In this document: piece by piece, positions 5,042-9,115 of the stretch
Numbering within the stretch: the stretch's first letter is position 1
Layout of the letters: each line of letters begins with the position of its first letter
Source of the DNA: JBEKYD01 sp049509915
GTDB lineage: Bacteria > Acidobacteriota > Terriglobia > Bryobacterales > Bryobacteraceae
Direction of reading: 5' to 3'
NCBI GenBank assembly: GCA_049509915.1
Contig: JBEKZL010000289.1
Span: 1 to 9,115, forward strand
Length of the DNA: 9,115 bases
Made by a program: the position numbers and the translations under genes
Notes under the pieces: model-generated
Databases searched by the model: none
What the model was told of the DNA's origin: nothing
The model's input: the letters and a program-made list of their open reading frames with translations, nothing else

Positions 5042-7780
5042 ATGTCGAATCAACCGCTTAGGTTTTACTCCATACTGTCGTGGACGATCCTGTGCGCCGG
5101 CGCTTCCACTGCCCCGGTCTACACCATCGCCAGCATCGCCGGCTCCAATTCGCTCGGGGACGGCGGCCCAGCCATCGCCGCCCAGATTGGGACTATTCAA
5201 GGAGTCGCGGTCGATTTGTCCGGTAACGTTTATGTTTCCGATACCGATCACCAGCGCGTTCGCAAAATCGGGTCGGCGGGAACGATTTCGACCATTGCCG
5301 GAACCGGCGTCGCGGGCTATAGCGGCGATGGCGGCCCGGCGACCGCGGCCGAGCTAAACCTTCCGTACGGTCTGGCGGTGGATCTGGCCGGCGACGTGTA
5401 TGTCGCCGACCTGGGCAATAACCGCGTGCGGAAGATTTCGCCGCAAGGGACGATCTCAACCGTGGCCGGCACTGGTACGGCAGGTTCGGCTGGCGATGGA
5501 GCCCCGGCGGTGAACGCGCAGTTGAACGCACCGCGCAACCTGCTGTTAGATGGTTTCGGCAACCTTTATATTTCCGAGTTCAGCGGGCACCGCGTGCGGA
5601 AGGTGACGGCCGGTGTGATTACGACTTTCGCCGGCACGGGAGTGGCCGGATTCCGCGGAGACGGCGGACTGGCGATTGCAGCCGAACTGGACTTCCCGTG
5701 CGGCCTGGCGACGGACGCCACCGGGGCGCTGTACGTGGCCGATTCCGGCAACCAGCGCGTGCGCAAGATTCTTGGTAGCGTGATCGGCACGGTGTTGGGC
5801 GGCGTTTCCGCCACCCAGTTGGCCACGCCCGTGGCGGTGGCCGTGGACCCGAGCCTCACGCTTTATGTTGCCGACGGCAGCGACACCGTTCACAGTTACA
5901 GCCAGGCCGGTGGCTGGAAAGTGGCAGCGGGCACCGGCACCGTAGGGTTCTCGGGCGATGGCGGCCCAGCCAGCCTGGCGACTTTGACTATGCCGCACGA
6001 CCTGGCCTTCGACCTGGGCGGCGACCTGTTGCTGGCCGACGGCGACCGCGTTCGTGAAATCAACGGGCAGGGGGTAATCGAAACTGTGGCAGGCGACGAT
6101 TACCTGCACGCGTTGGGGGACAACGGTCCTGCCCAAGACGCCATCCTGCTCAATCCGAACGCGGTGGCGCTCGATTCAGCGGGAAACCTGTACATTGCCG
6201 ATTCGGGAACCAATCGGGTGCGGCACGTGCTGCCCTCGGGAGTGATTCAGACTTTGGCCGGAACCGGCAATGCCGGCTACAACGCAGATGGCGGAACGGC
6301 AGCGACGGCGGCTCTGAACGGTCCACTGGGAGTCGCGACCGGAGCGGGAGGCAGCATTGTCGTCGCCGACAGCGGCAATCAGCGGGTTCGGCTGATAGCG
6401 GCCAGCTTGCTGATCCAGACTGTGGCGGGAAGTGGCACGGCGGGACAAGGGCCGGCCGGGTTACCCGCCACCAATACCAACCTGGACGGTCCGGGCGGGG
6501 TTTGCAGCGATGGCGGGAACAACATTTATGTGGCCGATACGCTCAACAACCGGGTGCTGCGGATACCGGCTGGAGGGCTGACGGCGGCGGCCGCGGGGGC
6601 GGGTTTCTCGGCCGGCTATGGCGGCGACGGCGGCCCCGCCGCAGAAGCGAAACTGAACCAGCCGAGCACTTGCGCCGTGGACGTCTCCGGGAACCTGTTT
6701 ATCGCCGACACCGGAAACAACGCCATCCGCGAGGTGACCACGGACGGCCAAATTCACACAGTGGCCGGGATCGGTACCGCCGGTAACAGCGGCGATGAAG
6801 GTCCTGCAACCGCCGCGACTCTAAACGCACCCTCCGGTGTGGCAGTGGACGCCTACGGCGACGTGTATATTGCCGATACCGGTAACGACCGGCTGCGAAT
6901 GATTACGGCGGATGGCATTCTGCACACGATCGCCGGGCAGGGTACAGCGGGGTTCGGCGGCGATGGAGGGAGCGCGCTCGCGGCGCTGCTCAACGCTCCC
7001 GCCGGCTTGAGCCTGGATAGCTCCGGCAACGTCTACTTCGCCGATCGCGGCAACAACCGCGTGCGCATGCTGATTCCGGGAACGCCGGTGACGGCGGTTT
7101 CGCTGGCGCCGTCGGTATCGGTGGTGAATGCCGCCAGCCTGGCGCCCGGCAGCGTGGCGCCGGGCGAACTGGTGACCATCGCTGGCGACGGAATCGGTCC
7201 GGCCGTGGGAGTGTTTGGAACCATCGGCCCCAGCGGCTCGATGCCGACGGATTTGGGCGGCGTGGAAGTGGATTTCGACGGCGTGGCGGGTCCGCTGCTT
7301 TACGTCCAGGCCAGTCAGATCAACGCCCAGGTTCCGTACGCCGTATCGGGCCGCGGCATCACCCAAATCGAAGTGCAATACCAGGGACAGGTGGCGGGTT
7401 CGGCGCTGGAAACGGTGGCGCAGGCGGCGCCCGGACTGTTTCCAGTGGTGATCAACCAGGACGGCAGCATCAATTCGTCCGTTGTGCCGGCGCCCGCGGG
7501 CAGCGTGGTGACACTGTTCGGCACGGGCGAAGGACTCACCAACGGACCGAACCAGGCCGGGCTGGCCGCCGCCGCGCCTTACCCACAGCCGTTGCTCGGG
7601 GTGGGTGTATCTCTGGGGCAAACCAGTTTGCCGTTACCGTATGCCGGAAGCGCTCCGGGCGCGGTGGGGCTGCTGCAGGTAAACTGCACGCTGCCCGTCA
7701 ACGCGTCGAGCGGGACGTACCCGTTGGTGTTGAGCGTGGGCAGTTTCCTTTCACCATCCGCGAGCCTCTGGATCAAATAA
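5042..7780 (+). CDS. secreted NHL-repeat beta-propeller protein with C-terminal TIGR03437 (Soli_cterm) domain
   Basis: This 912-residue protein is predicted to be exported. Residues 1-21 form a Sec signal peptide (Arg7, a hydrophobic stretch 8-18, and an A-G-A cleavage site before Ser22). Cys18 is not in a lipobox, because Leu precedes it. Residues 31-684 contain twelve ~55-residue NHL-type repeats with the pattern T(I/V)AGTGxAGxxGDGGPAxxAxLNxPxGxAVDxxGNxYxADxxNNRVRK. NHL repeats fold as beta-propeller blades that commonly bind proteins, sugars or other ligands. Residues ~686-912 form a domain starting VSLAPSVSVVNAASLAPGSV and containing PGELVTIAG, which matches what is known of TIGR03437, a domain of unknown role abundant in Solibacter-type acidobacteria. 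No catalytic motif is visible, so an extracellular or cell-surface binding role is inferred. An in-frame TAG at 5000-5002 leaves ATG 5042 as the first ATG; its ribosome site AAGGA (5036-5040) is unusually close. thiD follows after 28 bases. Confidence 0.93.
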   Translation: MSNQPLRFYSILSWTILCAGASTAPVYTIASIAGSNSLGDGGPAIAAQIGTIQGVAVDLSGNVYVSDTDHQRVRKIGSAGTISTIAGTGVAGYSGDGGPATAAELNLPYGLAVDLAGDVYVADLGNNRVRKISPQGTISTVAGTGTAGSAGDGAPAVNAQLNAPRNLLLDGFGNLYISEFSGHRVRKVTAGVITTFAGTGVAGFRGDGGLAIAAELDFPCGLATDATGALYVADSGNQRVRKILGSVIGTVLGGVSATQLATPVAVAVDPSLTLYVADGSDTVHSYSQAGGWKVAAGTGTVGFSGDGGPASLATLTMPHDLAFDLGGDLLLADGDRVREINGQGVIETVAGDDYLHALGDNGPAQDAILLNPNAVALDSAGNLYIADSGTNRVRHVLPSGVIQTLAGTGNAGYNADGGTAATAALNGPLGVATGAGGSIVVADSGNQRVRLIAASLLIQTVAGSGTAGQGPAGLPATNTNLDGPGGVCSDGGNNIYVADTLNNRVLRIPAGGLTAAAAGAGFSAGYGGDGGPAAEAKLNQPSTCAVDVSGNLFIADTGNNAIREVTTDGQIHTVAGIGTAGNSGDEGPATAATLNAPSGVAVDAYGDVYIADTGNDRLRMITADGILHTIAGQGTAGFGGDGGSALAALLNAPAGLSLDSSGNVYFADRGNNRVRMLIPGTPVTAVSLAPSVSVVNAASLAPGSVAPGELVTIAGDGIGPAVGVFGTIGPSGSMPTDLGGVEVDFDGVAGPLLYVQASQINAQVPYAVSGRGITQIEVQYQGQVAGSALETVAQAAPGLFPVVINQDGSINSSVVPAPAGSVVTLFGTGEGLTNGPNQAGLAAAAPYPQPLLGVGVSLGQTSLPLPYAGSAPGAVGLLQVNCTLPVNASSGTYPLVLSVGSFLSPSASLWIK
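5132..7093 (+). repeat. twelve tandem NHL-type repeats (protein-level, ~165 bp period)
   Basis: Twelve consecutive repeats averaging 54.5 residues occupy residues 31-684. Nearly every unit carries a version of xAGTGxAGxxGDGGPA, then LNxPxGxAVD, and then GNxYxADxxNNRVRK. At the DNA level the units are diverged, with only short shared words such as GGCGATGGCGG, so the array is old rather than recently expanded. Unit 5 (5786-5920, 45 residues) has lost the GDGG segment, and unit 9 (around residues 460-515) replaces it with GQGPAGLPA. Twelve units would build two six-bladed propellers. Confidence 0.85.
7097..7777 (+). other. C-terminal TIGR03437 / Soli_cterm-like domain of the NHL protein
   Basis: This segment encodes residues 686-912. 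It opens with SVSVVNAASLAPGSVAPGEL, the characteristic entry of this domain, and continues with VTIAGDGIGP, a DLGGVEVDFDG segment, YVQASQINAQVPY, APGLFPV, GSVVTLFGTGEGLTNG and a terminal GTYPLVLSVG. The pattern is that of an all-beta domain found at the ends of many large secreted proteins in Solibacter-like bacteria. Its function is not established; surface attachment or a role in secretion is only a possibility. Confidence 0.8.
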
Positions 7781-7796
7781 GTACGGCGCCAGCGGT

Positions 7797-7802
7797 TATG
7801 AT
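7797..7802 (+). promoter_or_regulatory. candidate -10 element directly upstream of thiD
   Basis: TATGAT matches the -10 consensus at five of six positions. Transcription would start about seven bases further on, at or next to the GTG start codon 7809, giving a leaderless mRNA. There is no Shine-Dalgarno sequence before that start, which fits. No -35 hexamer is evident. Confidence 0.3.
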
Positions 7803-7808
7803 GCGAGT

Positions 7809-8603
7809 GTGACGGCCTCGCGGGTGGCGTTGAGTATTGCCGGCTCCGACCCCAGCGGCGGGGCCGGAATTCAGGCGGATCTCAAGGTCTTTCATCAATT
7901 CGGCGTTTACGGCGAGGCGGTTCCGACGCTCATCACGGTACAGAACAGCGTGCGGTCGTCGCGCGTGGAGGTGCTGGGGGCGGAGTTGGTGGCCGAACAG
8001 ATCGCGGCGGTGCTGGAAGATATACCACCTGACGCCGCCAAGACCGGGGCGCTGGGATCGGCGGCGATAGTGCGGGCAGTGGCGAAGGCCGCGCGCGGTT
8101 TCGCCTTCCCGCTGGTGGTCGATCCGGTCTTGACCGGGAAACACGGCCTGGCATTCGCCGATGGGGACACGTTATCAGCGTTGCGGAGCGAGCTGTTGCC
8201 CCTGGCCACGCTGCTGACACCGAACCTGGCGGAAGCCGAGGCGCTGACCGGGTTCGGAATCGCCACGCCCGAAGAGATGCGGCTGGCGGCGCGCGAGCTG
8301 ATCCGGCTCGGCGCCCGGGCGGTGCTGATTAAAGGTGGACACCTGGCTGGCGAGCCGGTGGACATTGGTTTCGACGGTGTGAGCTTTCGCGAATTCGCTG
8401 GCGTTCGAATCGTCACCCGCCACACGCACGGTACGGGCTGCACGTACTCGGCGGCGATTACCGCCGGGCTGGCACGTGGCCTCCCTTTGTGGGAAGCAGT
8501 CGCGGCGGCACGCCGATTCGTCGAGGAGGCGATTCGCACCAACCCCGGATTCGGCCGCGGGAACGGCCCGCTGAATCACCACGCCGATGGCGGGTTGAAG
8601 TAA
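7809..8603 (+). CDS. thiD: hydroxymethylpyrimidine / phosphomethylpyrimidine kinase ThiD
   Basis: The 264-residue length matches ThiD (about 260-270). The enzyme phosphorylates 4-amino-5-hydroxymethyl-2-methylpyrimidine twice with ATP to give HMP-PP, the pyrimidine half of thiamine, in the cytosol. It belongs to the ribokinase-like fold. Landmarks are AGSDPSGGAGIQADLK (11-26) for substrate binding, KTGALGS (78-84), VVDPVL (103-108), TPNLAEAEALTG (137-148), KGGH (175-178), and the anion-hole/catalytic loop HGTGCTYSAAI with Cys211. Cys in GTGC is the ThiD form; many relatives carry Asp there. The GTG at 7809 is 28 bases after the NHL stop and has no Shine-Dalgarno; a second in-frame GTG at 7824 would also preserve the fold. 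No other thiamine gene and no TPP riboswitch is visible nearby, so ThiD here may serve salvage or act with unlinked thi genes. Confidence 0.96.
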   Translation: MTASRVALSIAGSDPSGGAGIQADLKVFHQFGVYGEAVPTLITVQNSVRSSRVEVLGAELVAEQIAAVLEDIPPDAAKTGALGSAAIVRAVAKAARGFAFPLVVDPVLTGKHGLAFADGDTLSALRSELLPLATLLTPNLAEAEALTGFGIATPEEMRLAARELIRLGARAVLIKGGHLAGEPVDIGFDGVSFREFAGVRIVTRHTHGTGCTYSAAITAGLARGLPLWEAVAAARRFVEEAIRTNPGFGRGNGPLNHHADGGLK

Positions 8604-8623
8604 CGTGCCGAGCGGTTTGGCTC

Positions 8624-8632
8624 TGGTATTCT
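8624..8632 (+). promoter_or_regulatory. candidate extended -10 promoter for the 71-residue protein
   Basis: TGGTATTCT fits the extended -10 pattern TGnTATnnT. The predicted start of transcription falls about three bases before the ATG at 8642, so the message would be nearly leaderless. The gene has no Shine-Dalgarno sequence; instead the perfect palindrome TGGAATTCCA (8632-8641) fills that space. No -35 element is seen. Confidence 0.3.
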
Positions 8633-8641
8633 GGAATTCCA

Positions 8642-8857
8642 ATGACCAAGGTCGAAAAGCGGTTCCGGCTGTTGAAGCCACCCGATGAAGCCGCGCTGGC
8701 GCGCCTGGCCCAGGCTCACGCGCTCTACGGCATCCAGAAGTTGACGCTCGCGCCCAGCCTCGACACCCTGACGGTGGAATACGACGCCACGCGGCTCCGG
8801 TCGGCCGAAGTGGAATCGGCTCTGGCCGCGGCTGGAGTAGACGCCGGGCCGGAATAG
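8642..8857 (+). CDS. 71-residue protein with predicted HMA-like (ferredoxin-like) fold, no metal cysteines
   Basis: The protein runs from ATG 8642 to TAG 8855-8857. Its predicted order is strand (KRFRLLKP), helix (DEAALARLAQAHALY), strand (GIQKLTLAPSL), strand (DTLTVEYDAT), helix (RSAEVESALAAAGV). This beta-alpha-beta-beta-alpha order, and the phrase VEYDATRLRSAEVESALAAAGV, resemble heavy-metal-associated (HMA) copper-chaperone domains. There is no GMxCxxC motif and no cysteine at all, so it should not bind copper in the standard way. It is small, soluble and cytosolic by appearance. It begins 38 bases after thiD in the same direction but may have its own promoter. The frame is open further upstream inside thiD (to 8489), but there is no reason to extend it there. 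The function is unknown, and the fold call is an inference from pattern. Confidence 0.65.
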   Translation: MTKVEKRFRLLKPPDEAALARLAQAHALYGIQKLTLAPSLDTLTVEYDATRLRSAEVESALAAAGVDAGPE

Positions 8858-8866
8858 CAAGAAAAG

Positions 8867-8897
8867 CCGGTCGAGTCGAAGATGCGCGCGAGCATTG
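8867..8897 (-). repeat. degenerate copy of the group II intron 3'-terminal sequence
   Basis: Bases 8867-8892 match 8998-9023 at 22 of 26 positions with no gap; the shared core is GAGTCGA-GATG-GCGCG. A CATTG word then follows in both (8893-8897 and 9031-9035), offset by 7 bases, as if the first copy had a small deletion. The second copy is the 3' strand of domain VI plus the splice junction of the intron at the right edge. The first copy has no domain V beside it, so it is only a fragment or a related sequence. Confidence 0.5.
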
Positions 8898-8971
8898 CGC
8901 GTGAGGTACCTCTGGCCTCTCGGACACCCAGATGGCCCGCCATCCCGAGGATGACGTTCGAGCTCGCCAAC

Positions 8972-8995
8972 CTAAGGTCAACGCGGTTCACTTAG
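8972..8995. repeat. imperfect inverted repeat next to the intron junction
   Basis: CTAAG (8972-8976) and CTTAG (8991-8995) flank an inner AAC/GTT pair around a GCG loop, with one bulge and one mismatch. It lies 5 bases from the predicted intron 3' junction, on the 3'-exon side. It is short and could be chance. Confidence 0.25.
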
Positions 8996-9003
8996 CCCCG
9001 GTA

Positions 9004-9064
9004 GAGTCGAGGATGGGCGCGGGAAGCGGACATTGAGCGCCCGCCCTGTTTCCCATCCCGGCTC
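9004..9064 (-). ncRNA. group II intron domain VI with bulged branch-point A
   Basis: Read on the minus strand, GAGCCGGGATGGG (9064-9052) pairs with CCCATCCTCGACTC (9017-9004). The inner seven pairs, GGATGGG/CCCATCC, are perfect. Next come a G-U pair, one C-C mismatch and a C-G pair, and then A (opposite T9007) is left unpaired and flanked by GAG/CTC. This is the layout of domain VI with its branch-point adenosine, whose 2'-OH attacks the 5' splice site. The apical part has further GC pairing (GCGGG with CCCGC). Confidence 0.8.
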
Positions 9065-9067
9065 ATC

Positions 9068-9100
9068 AAACCGGACGTGCCTCTTTCAGGCATCCGGCTT
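9068..9100 (-). ncRNA. group II intron domain V (catalytic hairpin)
   Basis: Read on the minus strand, the 33-base hairpin starts AAGCCGGATGCCT (9100-9088), has the GAAAG loop, and returns with AGGCACGTCCGGTTT. The lower stem A-A-G-C-C-G-G-A pairs with U-C-C-G-G-U-U-U and contains the catalytic AGC triad with its G-U wobble. A 2-base CG bulge and the upper stem TGCCT/AGGCA follow. Triad position, bulge and stem lengths match the near-invariant domain V, which binds the two catalytic metal ions. Confidence 0.88.
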
Positions 9101-9115
9101 TCCGACTGGTTTCAT

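Larger units (their letters stand above)
9001..9115 (-). mobile_element. 3' end of a group II intron (domains V and VI), cut by the window edge
   Basis: On the minus strand, 9115 to 9001 holds the last part of a group II self-splicing intron. Domain V (9100-9068) is followed by a 3-base linker (9067-9065), then domain VI (9064-9004), and the intron should end with ...CTCTAC at 9001. The terminal AC fits the usual AY end, and the bulged adenosine (complement of T9007) is the seventh base from that end, as expected for a branch point. Domains I-IV, including any reverse transcriptase / maturase gene in domain IV, would lie to the right of 9115 and cannot be seen. The 3' exon begins at 9000 and runs leftwards. 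Intron class cannot be fixed from this part. Confidence 0.85.

Noticed and set aside
5042..5104. Lipoprotein signal peptide at Cys18 of the NHL protein
   Set aside because: The residue before Cys18 is Leu, not Gly/Ala/Ser, so there is no lipobox; a standard Sec cleavage after A-G-A fits better.
5132..7093. CRISPR-like periodic repeats
   Set aside because: The ~165 bp period is the protein-level NHL repeat inside an open reading frame; there are no short identical repeats with unique spacers.
6821..7621. Minus-strand frame of 266 residues opposite the NHL protein's C-terminal part
   Set aside because: It is His/Arg-rich antisense of repeated coding sequence with no independent start signal.
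7781..7808. TPP riboswitch upstream of thiD
   Set aside because: Only 28 bases separate thiD from the preceding stop codon, too short for the aptamer, and no THI-box motif is seen.
8175..8981. 268-residue minus-strand frame opposite thiD and the small gene
   Set aside because: It has no domain pattern, is Arg/Ala/Pro-rich, and runs against the well-conserved thiD. A shorter minus frame at 8725-8991 was rejected for the same reason.

Overview
This 9.1 kb GC-rich stretch is most likely from an Acidobacteriota chromosome of the Bryobacterales / Candidatus Solibacter type. The strongest clue is the 912-residue secreted protein at 5042-7780. It combines NHL repeats of the GTGxAGxxGDGGPA type with a C-terminal domain that looks like the TIGR03437 (Soli_cterm) family, which is strongly expanded in Solibacter relatives. 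The taxonomic call is an inference from domain content and base composition, not from a marker gene.

Layout, left to right. (1) The 3' part of a hydroxypyruvate isomerase-like TIM-barrel gene (1-546, +) ends in a probable hairpin terminator. (2) A complete ALDH1/2-type aldehyde dehydrogenase (705-2183, +) has a good ribosome binding site. (3) Convergent to it is a small zinc-ribbon plus DUF2007-type protein (2253-2624, -). (4) Next is an FAD-dependent L-2-hydroxyglutarate oxidase-like protein (about 2813-4009, +). (5) Convergent to that is a stand-alone HD-GYP domain protein, a likely cyclic-di-GMP phosphodiesterase (4052-4831, -). (6) A 210 bp divergent intergenic region follows. (7) The large exported NHL-repeat / Soli_cterm protein comes next (5042-7780, +). 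(8) ThiD, the HMP/HMP-P kinase, starts 28 bp later (7809-8603, +), followed by a 71-residue protein with a predicted ferredoxin-like (HMA-like) fold but no metal-binding cysteines (8642-8857, +). (9) At the right edge, on the minus strand, lies the 3' end of a group II intron: a domain V hairpin, a domain VI hairpin with a bulged branch-point adenosine, and the predicted 3' splice junction at 9001/9000. The rest of the intron, including any reverse transcriptase, would lie beyond position 9115.

Functionally this is mostly ordinary housekeeping and accessory content: small-acid and aldehyde metabolism (Hyi-like, ALDH, LhgO-like), c-di-GMP turnover, thiamine salvage/biosynthesis and one large secreted propeller protein. 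The genes alternate in orientation, so there is no long operon. Only the NHL-thiD-small gene run is close enough to be considered co-transcribed. The parts that depart from routine are the group II intron end, a degenerate second copy of its terminal sequence about 130 bp away, the 12-repeat architecture of the NHL protein, and several starts that lack a Shine-Dalgarno sequence and have a -10-like hexamer just upstream. I did not find convincing evidence of a wholly new multi-gene system.
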